NCBI RefSeq assembly: GCF_014837245.1
Contig: NZ_JACYFU010000002.1
Location: 248,001-312,000 of the forward strand
Source: Devosia oryzisoli
Lineage (GTDB): Bacteria; Pseudomonadota; Alphaproteobacteria; Rhizobiales; Devosiaceae
Direction: 5' to 3'
Length of the DNA: 64,000 bases
Part shown: positions 8,422 through 17,102 of the stretch, piece by piece
How positions within the stretch are numbered: position 1 is the stretch's first letter
Layout of the letters: every line of letters begins with the position of its first letter
Program-made: the position numbers and the translations under genes
The notes under the pieces: model-generated
The model's input: only the letters and a program-made list of their open reading frames with translations
Databases searched by the model: none
Told to the model about the DNA's origin: nothing

Positions 8422-9423
8422 TCATGTTGATATTGCGCGCATCTCCCCGACGACGGTACCCCGCACATTCTTGAGCGGCTGGCGCGCGAACTGCTCCAAT
8501 ACGGCGCGCTGCCGCGCATCGGGGCCGGCGTGAGCCAGCAGCAGGGCGGCCACCATGGCCTGGCTCGCGGCCATGTTGCCGTCGTCGCATTTGAGGGCAT
8601 AGCCCCAGCCCTTGTCGCGGATGGCGCCGCACTGCACGCCCTCGGCCCCGCCCTTCTGCATCACGCGGCCCTCGAACGCCTCCATCACGAGCGTATCGAT
8701 ATGCCCCGTCCCGGCCACGAGGTGCGGGTGGCTCGTTGCCGCGTCGAACAGTGCCGCAGCGCCCGCGGCATGCGTCCTGTCGAGCCCCTGCCCCGTAGCC
8801 ATGCGGGCAAAGCCCCGCGCAAAGGCGCGCAGAGGCGCCGCCCAGGTCGGGATGGAGCAGCCATCGGTGCCGCAACGATCCTCCCTCAGTTCTTCGCCGA
8901 TCACCGCTTCCACCGCAGCCCGCACGGCGCGTTGCACGTCATGCTCGCGTTCGACATAGCCCGCCGTCGGCACGCCCATCGCCAGCGCCACGCTCAGCAT
9001 GCCTGAATGCTTGCCCGAGCAGTTGTTGTGGAGCGGTGACGGTTCGGCGCCCCGCGCCCGCAGCGCCGCGCGCGCCTTGGCGTTGGTCGGCATGTGCGCC
9101 CCGCATTCGAGATCGCGTTCCGAAAGCCCCAGCCGCGCCAGTAGCTGGCTCACCCCAGCGACATGCGCGTCCTCGCCGTGGTGCGAGGCGCAGGCCAGGG
9201 CCAGTTCCTCTTGTGTGTGGTGGAAGCGTTCGCTGGCATGGCGGTCGAAAATCGCCAGCGCCTGCATGGACTTTATGGCCGAGCGGGGAAACACCGGCCG
9301 CTCCACGTCGCCGGCCGCCGCGATCACCCCGCCATCGGCATCGACGACGATGAACGCTCCGCGGTGGCGATTCTCCACCCAATTGCCCCGGACCACCTCG
9401 GCCAGAATGGGATTGGCATCCAT
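8422..9423 (-). CDS. Class 3 (Rhizobium etli type) L-asparaginase
   Basis: 333 residues of the asparaginase II family, unrelated to the E. coli enzymes. Residues match R. etli ReAV numbering exactly: Ser48 and Lys51 in RSAIKSMQ, Ser80 in CASHH, and the metal-site Cys135, Lys138 and Cys189 in NNCSGKHSG and GTDGCSIP. The second catalytic Lys is probably Lys257 (QKGGAEG). It hydrolyses Asn to Asp and ammonia. There is no signal peptide, so it is cytoplasmic. Stands alone, same strand as the heme oxygenase gene but 54 bases away; no transporter is linked. Confidence 0.93.
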   Translation of the reverse strand: MDANPILAEVVRGNWVENRHRGAFIVVDADGGVIAAAGDVERPVFPRSAIKSMQALAIFDRHASERFHHTQEELALACASHHGEDAHVAGVSQLLARLGLSERDLECGAHMPTNAKARAALRARGAEPSPLHNNCSGKHSGMLSVALAMGVPTAGYVEREHDVQRAVRAAVEAVIGEELREDRCGTDGCSIPTWAAPLRAFARGFARMATGQGLDRTHAAGAAALFDAATSHPHLVAGTGHIDTLVMEAFEGRVMQKGGAEGVQCGAIRDKGWGYALKCDDGNMAASQAMVAALLLAHAGPDARQRAVLEQFARQPLKNVRGTVVGEMRAIST

Positions 9424-9498
9424 TCCCCGCCCTCCACGCGCACAAAACCGGTGCCATCACGACCAGCGCAGCGGTGGAAAGTCAACAGAGCGGGGTGG

Positions 9499-9837
9499 CT
9501 AGAGGTCCCAGTCGCTCATCGGCGTCAGGAAGCGGGCATTGACCCAGCCGCGCGTGTGCTGCCGCGCGACGAGACACCAGTCCGAGCCCCGCTCCGCCTC
9601 GATGCAGCGCTCCACCCAGACGGGCGTGCCGGGTGCAAAGGCACCCACCTTGCGCGAATAGCTCGCCGGCCACTTGCGCACGTTGAGCACATCCCAGTGG
9701 GCCACGTTGCTGACGCGCGCCATGGCATCCACCGAATATCCCGCCGCCCGCGCCGGCTGCACGGCAAAGCCTGCGGCGGCGGTGATGACGAGCCCACAGA
9801 GGGCCGCAACGAGGATCTTTTCCTGAGATTTGGTCAT
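9499..9837 (-). CDS. Small secreted bacterial SH3-domain protein
   Basis: 112 residues. An N-terminal hydrophobic segment (ILVAALCGLVITAAAGFAV, ending in ARA) is a signal peptide or membrane anchor. The rest fits one SH3b domain: VLNVRKWPASYSRKVGAF, PVWVERC and WCLVARQHTRGWVNARFL. Two Cys residues may form a periplasmic disulfide. Such domains bind cell wall or partner proteins. The ATG has an AGGGGG site upstream. Not part of an obvious operon. Confidence 0.75.
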   Translation of the reverse strand: MTKSQEKILVAALCGLVITAAAGFAVQPARAAGYSVDAMARVSNVAHWDVLNVRKWPASYSRKVGAFAPGTPVWVERCIEAERGSDWCLVARQHTRGWVNARFLTPMSDWDL

Positions 9838-9890
9838 TTGGGCATCCCCCCTGAACTGTCGTGGCGGGTGATACAGTGGGCGGCCGCGCT

Positions 9891-9916
9891 TGAACCCACG
9901 CTTATGGGTGGGTTCA
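9891..9916. repeat. 9-bp perfect inverted repeat between divergent genes
   Basis: TGAACCCAC (9891-9899) and GTGGGTTCA (9908-9916) with an 8-base loop. It lies between the SH3 protein gene and the epimerase gene. There is no T-run, so an operator or RNA hairpin is more likely than a terminator. No protein is assigned. Confidence 0.4.
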
Positions 9917-10026
9917 CCTGCCGTTCATCTTGAGAGCCGCGCCGCCGCATTGGCAGGAGCCGCCTTCCCCGCTAGACTCGGCCCACCAGCAAGAAGAATT
10001 CTGCAATCGTTTAGAGGAGGTTGGTG

Positions 10027-10884
10027 ATGGCGAAGGTTTTGGTGACAGGCGGTAGCGGCAAGCTCGGGCGCGCGGTGCTCAAGGACCTCGTTGCCCACGG
10101 CTACGACGTCCTCAACGTCGACCAGAGCCCCCTGCCCGAGCCCACCTGCCCCACCGTCCGGGTCGATCTCACCAATTTCGGCGAAGTCGCCTCGGCCATT
10201 CTGGGCGGCGTCGACGAGCGCAAGGGACCCTTCGACGCCGTGGTCCACCTTGCTGCCATTCCCGCTCCGGGCATCGCCGCCAATCCCAGGACCTTCGCCA
10301 ACAACGTCCCCACCAGCTACAACGTCTTCGAGGCCTGCCGCCTGGCGGGCATCAAGAACGTCGTCTTCGCCTCGAGCGAAACCGTGCTGGGCCTGCCCTT
10401 CGACAATCCGCCGCCCTACGCGCCCGTCGATGAAGAATATTTCCCGCGCCCCGAAAGCGCCTATTCGCTGGGCAAGCTGCTCGATGAGACCATGGCCGCC
10501 CAGTTCTGCCGCTGGGACCCGGAGCTGCGCATGATCGGCCTCCGCTTCTCCAACGTCATGTACCCCGAGGACTACAAGCGCTTTCCCGATTTCAACAACG
10601 ACCCGATGCAGCGCAAGTGGAACCTCTGGGGCTATATCGACGCGCGCGACGGCGCCCAGGCCGTGCGCCGCTCCATCGAAGCCGACTTCAAGGGCTTCGA
10701 GGCTTTCATCATCGCCAACGCCGACACGGTGATGAGCCGCTCCAACATGTCCCTGCTTGCCGAAGTCTTCCCCGGCGTCGAGCAGAAGGGCCACATCACC
10801 ACCAACGGCACGCTGCTCTCCATCGAGAAAGCCAAGCGCATGCTCGACTACTCGCCGCAATACAGCTGGCGCAACGAAGTCTAG
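10027..10884 (+). CDS. NAD(P)-dependent epimerase/dehydratase (extended SDR)
   Basis: 285 residues. The nucleotide-binding motif is TGGSGKLG (7-14), the active-site Ser is in ASSETV (116-117) and the catalytic pair is Tyr146-Lys150 (YSLGK). ATG 10027 is chosen over in-frame TTG/GTG codons because AGGAGG lies 6 bases upstream. It converges on the rhamnose operon end (rhaM), and this family often sits next to sugar ABC operons, so a role in sugar oxidation or epimerisation is plausible. The substrate cannot be read from the sequence. Confidence 0.8.
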   Translation: MAKVLVTGGSGKLGRAVLKDLVAHGYDVLNVDQSPLPEPTCPTVRVDLTNFGEVASAILGGVDERKGPFDAVVHLAAIPAPGIAANPRTFANNVPTSYNVFEACRLAGIKNVVFASSETVLGLPFDNPPPYAPVDEEYFPRPESAYSLGKLLDETMAAQFCRWDPELRMIGLRFSNVMYPEDYKRFPDFNNDPMQRKWNLWGYIDARDGAQAVRRSIEADFKGFEAFIIANADTVMSRSNMSLLAEVFPGVEQKGHITTNGTLLSIEKAKRMLDYSPQYSWRNEV

Positions 10885-10900
10885 CTGCGCCATTCTTATT

Positions 10901-10930
10901 CCTCTCCCCCGGGGGGACGGGTGAGGGGGG
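10901..10930. repeat. Palindromic GC-rich repeat between convergent genes
   Basis: CCTCTCCCCCGGGGGGACGG followed by GTGAGGGGGG. It lies between the epimerase stop and the rhaM stop, and is a shorter relative of the copy at 29451-29505. It may serve as a bidirectional transcription stop. Confidence 0.6.
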
Positions 10931-10976
10931 GATTGCATCCGTAGCCGCTGGCCGCGCAACAGCAATCCCGCCACCC

Positions 10977-11309
10977 TCACTTCATCCAGAACATCGGCCG
11001 CAAATCCACCGATAGCGGCTCGTTCTTCTCATTGGTCGCCATGATGTCGGCCATATGCGCCCACCAGCGCTGCATCACCGCGGTCGAGGGCAGCTTATCC
11101 ATCGTGTGATCCACCCGCCGCCACAGCACGCCGAACAGCGTGTTCGTCTCCTCGTCGAGATGGATCGAATAGTCCTTCACCCCGGCCTCATGCAGCAGGT
11201 CCACGAGCTCGGGAAAAATCGCGTCGTGGCGCTTCTTGTATTCCTCCGCCATGCCCGGGTTGAGCCGCATCTTGAAGGCGTGTTTTTCGTATCCGGCATC
11301 CTCGATCAT
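10977..11309 (-). CDS. rhaM: L-rhamnose mutarotase
   Basis: 110 residues. It interconverts the anomers of L-rhamnose so that the isomerase receives its preferred form. His28 ([11 protein letters not shown]) is the catalytic His of the RhaM/RhaU family, and LWRRVD and [10 protein letters not shown] are the conserved Trp-containing segments. The ATG overlaps the stop of the upstream permease as ATGA, and the gene is last in the rhaRSTPQ operon. In Rhizobium leguminosarum this position (rhaU) is followed by rhamnulokinase rhaK, which is absent here. Confidence 0.92.
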   Translation of the reverse strand: MIEDAGYEKHAFKMRLNPGMAEEYKKRHDAIFPELVDLLHEAGVKDYSIHLDEETNTLFGVLWRRVDHTMDKLPSTAVMQRWWAHMADIMATNEKNEPLSVDLRPMFWMK

Positions 11310-12304
11310 GCGCGGCGCTCCCTCATCATTGTCCACAGGATCGGCAGCGCGATCACCACGATCAGCAGCGCGCCGGTAAAGATCGACATGACGATGCCCG
11401 GCACGTTCAGGAGCCCTAGCCCGAAGGTCACGAGCCCGATGATCAGCGCCGCCAGCACCACCCCCAGGATCGAGCCTGCCCCGCCCAGGATCGACACCCC
11501 GCCCAGCACCACCATGGTGATGGCGTCGAGCTCGAATCCTTGCGCGATTGACGGCCGCGTCGAGCCGAGCCGAGCCGTCAGCAGCACGGCAGCAACGCCG
11601 CTCATCAGCCCCGTCAGGCAAAACAGCACGAACTTGATGCGATCGACGCGCACGCCGGAAAACTGCGCCGCGACAGGATTGTTGCCGATGGCGAACACCC
11701 GCCGCCCGAAATTGGTGCGGTGCAGCAGCACCCAGTAGATCACCGCAAAGATGGCGAACAGCACCAGCTCGAACGAGATCACCCACCACACATAGCCCTG
11801 CCCGAACCAGGCAAAGCTGGCGGGATAGCCCTTGTAGCTCTGGTCCCCGAGGATGATGAAGGCGATGCCGCGGAACAGGCTCATCGTGCCGATGGTAACG
11901 ACGATCGACGGCAGTTTCAGACCCGTCACCAGGAACCCGTTAAACGCCCCGCAGGCAATGCCCACCCCCACCCCGATGGCGACCAGCACCGGCGTGTCGG
12001 CTCCAAATTGTAGCGCCAGCCCCATCAGCGTCGAGGCCAGCGCAATGATGGACGCCACCGAAAGGTCGATCTCGCCGGCAATGATCAGCAGCGCCATGGC
12101 CAGCGCAATCAGCGCCTTCTCGGTGAAGTTGAAGGTGAGGTCCGAAAGGCTCCAGGCATTGAGAAAATAGGGCGAGGCGAAGCTGTTGGCGACAAAGATC
12201 GCCACCGCCACCAGCACCAGCAGCATTTCCCAGCTCAGGAGCCCGGATTTCAGCGGATTGTCGAGCCGGTCCGGCAGCCGGCGATGAAGCGATGTCTCGG
12301 TCAT
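11306..12304 (-). CDS. rhaQ: Rhamnose ABC transporter permease
   Basis: 332 residues, BPD_transp_2 (RbsC-like) permease with about 8-10 membrane segments. The conserved loop [15 protein letters not shown] and the C-terminal [17 protein letters not shown] are typical of sugar importers. ATG 12304 (MTETSLHRR) is preferred over a longer frame to 12337, which runs into the repeat-bearing gap. One of two permeases fed by the RhaS binding protein; the P/Q labels follow the rhizobial operon order and could be swapped. Confidence 0.9.
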   Translation of the reverse strand: MTETSLHRRLPDRLDNPLKSGLLSWEMLLVLVAVAIFVANSFASPYFLNAWSLSDLTFNFTEKALIALAMALLIIAGEIDLSVASIIALASTLMGLALQFGADTPVLVAIGVGVGIACGAFNGFLVTGLKLPSIVVTIGTMSLFRGIAFIILGDQSYKGYPASFAWFGQGYVWWVISFELVLFAIFAVIYWVLLHRTNFGRRVFAIGNNPVAAQFSGVRVDRIKFVLFCLTGLMSGVAAVLLTARLGSTRPSIAQGFELDAITMVVLGGVSILGGAGSILGVVLAALIIGLVTFGLGLLNVPGIVMSIFTGALLIVVIALPILWTMMRERRA

Positions 12305-12405
12305 GACTTTATCCGATCTTGGCGCCGACCTTTGCATTCCTCCCCGCGAGGGCGATGGACCCGAGTTGGTGCATGGGACGAAACCGAGCCAAAAACTGGA
12401 TGCGG

Positions 12406-12441
12406 CTCCTCCCCCCTTGCGGGGGAGGCCGGGTGGGGGGA
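12406..12441. repeat. Dispersed palindromic repeat between rhaP and rhaQ
   Basis: Core CTCCTCCCCCCTTGCGGGGG followed by AGGCCGGGTGGGGGG. It fills much of the 157-base gap between the two permease genes of one operon, and its stem could act on the mRNA between them. Confidence 0.75.
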
Positions 12442-12461
12442 CGGTTGGCCACGATGCACCA

Positions 12462-13442
12462 TCACGCCACCCCCTCCGCCGAGCGCAAAATCACCCGGCC
12501 TTTGCTTTTCTCCCCGCGCGCATTGAGCACGACCGCTAGCAAAATCGCCGCCCCTGAAATCGCCATCTGCCAGAACGGCGACACGCCGATCACCGGCAGC
12601 GCATTGTTGACGACCCCGAGGAAGATGGCACCCAGCAGCGCCCCGGCGACCGTGCCAATGCCCCCGGCAATCGAGACGCCGCCGATGACGCAGGCCGCCA
12701 CAATGGTCAGCTCATAGCCGCCCGCCACTTCCACCGACGCGATCACATAGCGCGAAATCCAGAGATAGCCGCAGAGCCCCGAAATGGCGCCGGACAGCAC
12801 GAAAGCCAGGAACTTGGTGCGCCCCACGTCGATGCCCGTATAGACCGACGCCGTCGGATTGACGCCGATGGCGTAGAAAGCCCGCCCCAGCGGCGTGCGC
12901 GTCATCAGCACGGACATGAGACCCGCCACCACGATCGCGAACCAGGAGAGGATCGGCAAGCCGAGGAACGCGCCGCGCTGGAGCTGGATGAAATCCTGGC
13001 TCATCTGGTCGGCATTGACCCAGGCGCCGCCCGACACCACGAACACCAGCCCGCGGAAAATGGTCAGCGTGCCCAGTGTCACGACGATGGGCGGAATGCC
13101 CAGCTTCCACACCAGCACTCCGTTGAAAGCGCCCAGAAATCCGCCAACGAGGATGCATCCCGCGATCAGCACGGGGATCGGAAGCCACGGGAACGCCGCA
13201 TTGACCATGGCCACCAGCATGCCGGTCAGCGCCAGGTTGGCCGCCATCGAGAGGTCGATGGAGCGGGTCAGGATCACCACCATCTGCCCCAGCGCCAGCA
13301 TCATCAGGATCGAGGTGTCGTTGAAGATGGTGAGCAGATTGCTTGCCTGCGCAAAGCGCGGGAAGCGGAAGGTCACCAGCACGATCACCGCCAGGATCGC
13401 CAGCGCCAGCCAGAACTCGCGGTTTTTCAGGAGCCGGTTCAC
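12462..13442 (-). CDS. rhaP: Rhamnose ABC transporter permease
   Basis: 326 residues, second RbsC-like permease with TRSIDLSMAANLALTG and CVIGGVSIAGGIGTVAG as family loops. It starts with GTG overlapping the stop of the ATPase gene (GTGA), showing translational coupling. Forms a heterodimer with the downstream permease. A repeat-containing gap of 157 bases separates the two permease genes, the only large break between the transport genes apart from that after rhaS. Confidence 0.9.
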   Translation of the reverse strand: MNRLLKNREFWLALAILAVIVLVTFRFPRFAQASNLLTIFNDTSILMMLALGQMVVILTRSIDLSMAANLALTGMLVAMVNAAFPWLPIPVLIAGCILVGGFLGAFNGVLVWKLGIPPIVVTLGTLTIFRGLVFVVSGGAWVNADQMSQDFIQLQRGAFLGLPILSWFAIVVAGLMSVLMTRTPLGRAFYAIGVNPTASVYTGIDVGRTKFLAFVLSGAISGLCGYLWISRYVIASVEVAGGYELTIVAACVIGGVSIAGGIGTVAGALLGAIFLGVVNNALPVIGVSPFWQMAISGAAILLAVVLNARGEKSKGRVILRSAEGVA

Positions 13443-14944
13443 GCCGCGCGCTCCTCGGCAATGCCCGCCGCCAGCCGCACCAGCGTCTCGGGCGCCAGAT
13501 CCACATTGTCCAGCGTCTCGACCACCAGCCCCTCGCGCATCACCACGATCCGGTCGCTCATCCCGAGAATTTCTGGCAGCTCGGAGGACACCATGATCAC
13601 GCTCAGTCCCTGCGCCACGAGCTCGGCCATGAATTCGTGCACCGCCGCTTTCGAGCCGATATCGATGCCCTTGGTCGGTTCATCGAGAATGATCACCTTG
13701 GGGTCCGTCGCCAGCCATTTGGCGATCACTACCTTCTGCTGGTTGCCGCCCGACAGTGTCGAGACGTTCTGGCTGAGCGAGGAGGCGCGCAGGTCCAGCC
13801 GCTCGGTAAAAGTCCGCGCCAGCCTGAATTCTTCGGCCATGCGCAGGAAGCCGCTCCGGCTGGTGCGCTTCAGGCTCGGCAGCGACACGTTGACGACAAT
13901 CGGCTCTCCGGTGATGACACCCTGCTTGCCCCGCTCCTCGGGCACGTAGACGATCCCTGCCTCGACAGCATCCGCCGGCGAGCGCGGCGAGAGGGGTCTT
14001 CCGGCCAGCGTCATGGTGCCTGCCGAGGGCCGCGTCAGGCCAAACACGGCCTGCATCACCTCGGAGCGCCCTGCCCCCACAAGGCCATAGAACCCCAGGA
14101 TTTCGCCGCGCCGCACGGAAAAGGACACGTCGCGGAACTCGGTGGGGTGGCTCAATCCACTGACGTCGAGCACACGTTCGCCGACCATGGCGTGGCGCGG
14201 TGGAAAAATCTGGTCCACCGAACGGCCCACCATGAGCTTGACGATCTCGCTTTGCGGCGTCTGCTTGATGAACCCCTTGCCCACCATTTCGCCATCGCGA
14301 AACACGGTGTAGCGGTCGGCGATGCGATAAATCTCGTCGAACTTGTGCGAGATGAAGAGGATGGCCTTGCCGTCCTGCTTGAGCAGGTCGACCAGCACGT
14401 AAAGCTCCTCGATTTCTTTCTGGCTCAGCGCCGCGGTCGGCTCGTCCATGATCACCACCTGCGCATCGACGCTCAGCGCCCGCGCCACGGCCACCAGGTG
14501 CTTCTTGGCAATGCCCAGTTCCTTGAGCGGCATGTCCGCGTCGATCCCCGCGGCCATCGAGTCGAGCGTCGCCTGCGCCTCGCGCCGCATCGTCTTCCAG
14601 TCGATCAGGCCGAAGCGGTTCTTGGGCGCGTGCCCCAGGTAGATATTCTCGGCCACGCTCAATTCATCGAACAGCACCGTTTCCTGGTGGATCGCGGTGA
14701 TGCCGACATCAGACGCCGAATGCGCTGTCGGCAGCGTCACCACCTTCCCTCCCATGCGGATTTCTCCGCTGTCCGGCTGGTAGATGCCCGTCATGGTCTT
14801 CACCAGCGTCGATTTGCCCGCCCCATTCTCTCCGATCAGCGCCGTCACCTCGCCGGCGTAAAGCTCCAGCGACACCTCATGCAGCGCCCGCACGCCGGGA
14901 AAGCTCTTGGATATGCCGGTCAATGTGAGGATGGGGTCGATCAT
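13439..14944 (-). CDS. rhaT: Rhamnose ABC transporter ATP-binding protein (double NBD)
   Basis: 501 residues, two fused nucleotide-binding domains as in RbsA-type sugar importers. NBD1 has Walker A GENGAGKST and Walker B VVIMDEPTAAL. NBD2 has the degenerate Walker A GLVGAGRSE and signature LSGGNQQK. ATG 14944 (MIDPILTL) is chosen; the frame extends to a GTG at 14986, but that lies in the upstream repeat. Energises L-rhamnose uptake from the cytoplasmic side. Confidence 0.93.
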   Translation of the reverse strand: MIDPILTLTGISKSFPGVRALHEVSLELYAGEVTALIGENGAGKSTLVKTMTGIYQPDSGEIRMGGKVVTLPTAHSASDVGITAIHQETVLFDELSVAENIYLGHAPKNRFGLIDWKTMRREAQATLDSMAAGIDADMPLKELGIAKKHLVAVARALSVDAQVVIMDEPTAALSQKEIEELYVLVDLLKQDGKAILFISHKFDEIYRIADRYTVFRDGEMVGKGFIKQTPQSEIVKLMVGRSVDQIFPPRHAMVGERVLDVSGLSHPTEFRDVSFSVRRGEILGFYGLVGAGRSEVMQAVFGLTRPSAGTMTLAGRPLSPRSPADAVEAGIVYVPEERGKQGVITGEPIVVNVSLPSLKRTSRSGFLRMAEEFRLARTFTERLDLRASSLSQNVSTLSGGNQQKVVIAKWLATDPKVIILDEPTKGIDIGSKAAVHEFMAELVAQGLSVIMVSSELPEILGMSDRIVVMREGLVVETLDNVDLAPETLVRLAAGIAEERAA

Positions 14945-14983
14945 AAGAAGGGTCTCGTTCGCTCGCGCGAAAATGTCAGTCGA

Positions 14984-15083
14984 CACCCTCCCCCTTGCGG
15001 GGAGGGATCAAGGGTGGGGGGCGAGAGCCACGATATCCGGGCTCCCGCACCCCCACCCGGCTCCCCCGTGAAGGGGGAGGAGC
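14984..15083. repeat. Two inverted copies of the dispersed palindromic repeat between rhaS and rhaT
   Basis: One copy (14984-15033) reads CCTCCCCCTTGCGGGGAGGG, then GGGTGGGGGGCGAGAGCCAC. The second (about 15037-15083) is in the opposite orientation. Together they can form a long hairpin just after the binding-protein gene, where such structures often raise the binding-protein to ATPase ratio by stabilising the upstream mRNA. Confidence 0.8.
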
Positions 15084-15097
15084 AACAGAGCGGACGA

Positions 15098-16084
15098 TCA
15101 ATAAATCTTCGAGAACTCTTCGATATTGGACTTGTCGAACTGGAACGGCGCGGCCATGGCGGCCGAGTTGGTGTCGTCCAGCGTCACTTCCCCCACCTTG
15201 CCGATGGAGAAGGTTGCGCCCGGCTTGGCTTCCTCGCCATCCACCAGGGCGTTGGCCAGGTAGACGGCCGAGTAGCCCAAGTCGATCGGGTTCCACAGCG
15301 CCACGGCCTGGGACGCGCCATTGTCGATGAACTGCTTGAACTCGGACGGCAGGGCGAGACCGGTGACGTTGATCTTGCCGATCAGGTCCTGGTCGGTCAC
15401 CACCTGGGCTGCAGCCACGACGCCGACCGTGGTCGGGGCGATGATGGCCTTCAGGTCCGGATAAGCGGAGATCAGGCCGCGGGCTTCTTCGGTCGACTTG
15501 ACCGAGTCATCGTCGCCATAGACGGTCGCGACGAGGTTGATGTTGGGGTACTTTTCCGGGATCACCTTCTTGGCCGCTTCGATCCAAGCGTTCTGGTTGG
15601 TTGCGGTGGACGCTGCCGACAGGATCGCCACGTCACCGCCCTCGGGCAGGTAGTCCGCCGCGAGCTTGACGATCGTCTCGCCGATCAGGTTCACGTCGGA
15701 TGGGTTGAGGTGCAGCATGCGGCCTTCCGGCGCCACGCCCGAATCCCAGCTGATCACCTTGATGCCGCGGTCCATGGCGCGCTTGAGCACCGGCACCAGC
15801 GCATCGGGGTCATTGGCGGAGATGGCGATGGCGTCCACCTGCTGGGCGATCAGCGAGTTGACGACTTCGATCTGCGCTTCGGCCGTCGCCGTGGTCGGGC
15901 CGGTGTAGATTACCTCGACATCACCCAATTCCTTGGCCGCCTCCTGGGCGCCCTTGTTGGCGGCATCGAAAAAGCCGTTGCCGAGCGATTTCACCACCAG
16001 CGCGATGCGCGTCTGGGCGAAGGCCGGCGAGGCCAGCATGGCGGCAACAGCCGTCGTGGCAGCAAGCAGTTTGAGCAGTTTCAT
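15098..16084 (-). CDS. rhaS: Rhamnose ABC transporter substrate-binding protein
   Basis: 328 residues of the periplasmic sugar-binding family (Peripla_BP_4). A signal peptide with cleavage after SPAFA precedes TRIALVVKSLGNGFFDAA. IAISANDPDALVPVL and ISWDSG are ligand-cleft segments. A strong site (AGGGAGGA) precedes the ATG. First structural gene after rhaR. The rhamnose assignment rests on the rhaD, rhaI and rhaM neighbours and on the conserved operon order. Confidence 0.92.
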   Translation of the reverse strand: MKLLKLLAATTAVAAMLASPAFAQTRIALVVKSLGNGFFDAANKGAQEAAKELGDVEVIYTGPTTATAEAQIEVVNSLIAQQVDAIAISANDPDALVPVLKRAMDRGIKVISWDSGVAPEGRMLHLNPSDVNLIGETIVKLAADYLPEGGDVAILSAASTATNQNAWIEAAKKVIPEKYPNINLVATVYGDDDSVKSTEEARGLISAYPDLKAIIAPTTVGVVAAAQVVTDQDLIGKINVTGLALPSEFKQFIDNGASQAVALWNPIDLGYSAVYLANALVDGEEAKPGATFSIGKVGEVTLDDTNSAAMAAPFQFDKSNIEEFSKIY

Positions 16085-16115
16085 TGTTGGTTCCTCCCTT
16101 GAATTGAACCCGTTG

Positions 16116-16922
16116 TCAGGCCACCGACGCCGGCCGGTTGACCTGGGTCGTCATGTCCGCGACGAGCAGCCGGACACCTGCCGTTTCCAGCATCTGCCGG
16201 TCCTCGTCGCGTATGCCGCTGTCGGTGACGACAGCGGAAATTCTCTCGAGCCCGCACAGGATGAGGCTCGATCTGCCGGAAAACTTCGAGCTGTCGGCGA
16301 GCACGACCAGTTCCTCGGCCTGGTCGATCAGCGCCAGTTCCGATTGCACCACCATCGGGTCCGCCTCCATCAGCCCGTGCGGACCAATGCCCTGGCAGCC
16401 GATGAACATGCGCTTGGCGTAAAAGTGGCTCGCCACCACGCCCCCGAAGGGCGAGAGGATGACGTTCTGCTCGCGATAGATGGTGCCGCCCGGGATCACC
16501 ACCGAATTGCGCGAGTGGTGGATCAGGAACTCGGCGATGGAAAAGCTGTTGGTGAAGACGCTGATCCGCTTGTCCGTCAGGTGATGCACCATCTGGAACG
16601 TCGTCGTGCCGCCATTGATGATGATCGGCTCGCCATCGCTGCACATCTCTGCCGCCAGCCGCGCGATGGCGTGCTTTTGCGCAATGTTGATCGTTTCGTT
16701 GACCGAGTAGGGCCGGCCGATCAGCCCGCGCTGCGAGGGCGGGTTCAACGCCTCGGCGCCCCCGCGCACCCGCCGCAGCTTGCCCTGTTCGTCGAGCGAG
16801 GCGATGTCGCGGCGGATCGTGGCTTCCGACGATCCCGTGACTTCGCAGAGCTCCGCCACGGTCACCACCGGGCGCGATTGCGCTGCCGACAATATGACGC
16901 GATGGCGTTCCGTCTCGTGCAC
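16116..16922 (-). CDS. rhaR: DeoR-family transcriptional regulator of rhamnose genes
   Basis: 268 residues. N-terminal DeoR helix-turn-helix (VAELCEVTGSSEATIRRDIASL, followed by RRVRGGAEAL) and C-terminal sugar-phosphate sensor domain (IIINGGTTTFQMVHHL, VFTNS). GTG 16922 is chosen because AGGGAGGA lies 6-7 bases upstream; the frame otherwise extends to 16976. The gene heads the rhaRSTPQ-M operon and is divergent from rhaD. It probably responds to a phosphorylated rhamnose intermediate and binds the inverted repeat in the shared promoter region. Confidence 0.88.
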   Translation of the reverse strand: MHETERHRVILSAAQSRPVVTVAELCEVTGSSEATIRRDIASLDEQGKLRRVRGGAEALNPPSQRGLIGRPYSVNETINIAQKHAIARLAAEMCSDGEPIIINGGTTTFQMVHHLTDKRISVFTNSFSIAEFLIHHSRNSVVIPGGTIYREQNVILSPFGGVVASHFYAKRMFIGCQGIGPHGLMEADPMVVQSELALIDQAEELVVLADSSKFSGRSSLILCGLERISAVVTDSGIRDEDRQMLETAGVRLLVADMTTQVNRPASVA

Positions 16923-16971
16923 CGAGTGTCCTCCCTGACGTCGCGCAGGTTCAAACAGAACGGCAGCGCGA

Positions 16972-17042
16972 GTCAATCAGGAAACTGACACATTCGGTCA
17001 TTATCTGTCATGACGGCTTAGACATGATCGTTTCTGATTGAC
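16972..17042. promoter_or_regulatory. Widely spaced inverted repeat in the rhaR-rhaD divergent promoter
   Basis: GTCAATCAGGAAAC (16972-16985) and GTTTCTGATTGAC (17030-17042) are reverse complements except for one extra G. They lie 44 bases apart in the 180-base region between the divergent rhaR and rhaD genes. This is a good candidate for a two-site DeoR-family operator controlling both arms, with looping across the promoters. The pairing is direct; the link to RhaR is inferred. Confidence 0.6.
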
Positions 17043-17102
17043 AACCACCAGGCGCCGTGCCCATTTCGCGCGCACACGCTGTCCAGACGAGGAGGAACCC
17101 CG

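Noticed and set aside
13343..16102. A 919-codon open frame on the plus strand across the rhamnose transport genes
   Set aside because: It is antisense to rhaT and rhaS, both clear family members, and its translation is low-complexity with many His and Arg. High-GC codon bias opens such frames.
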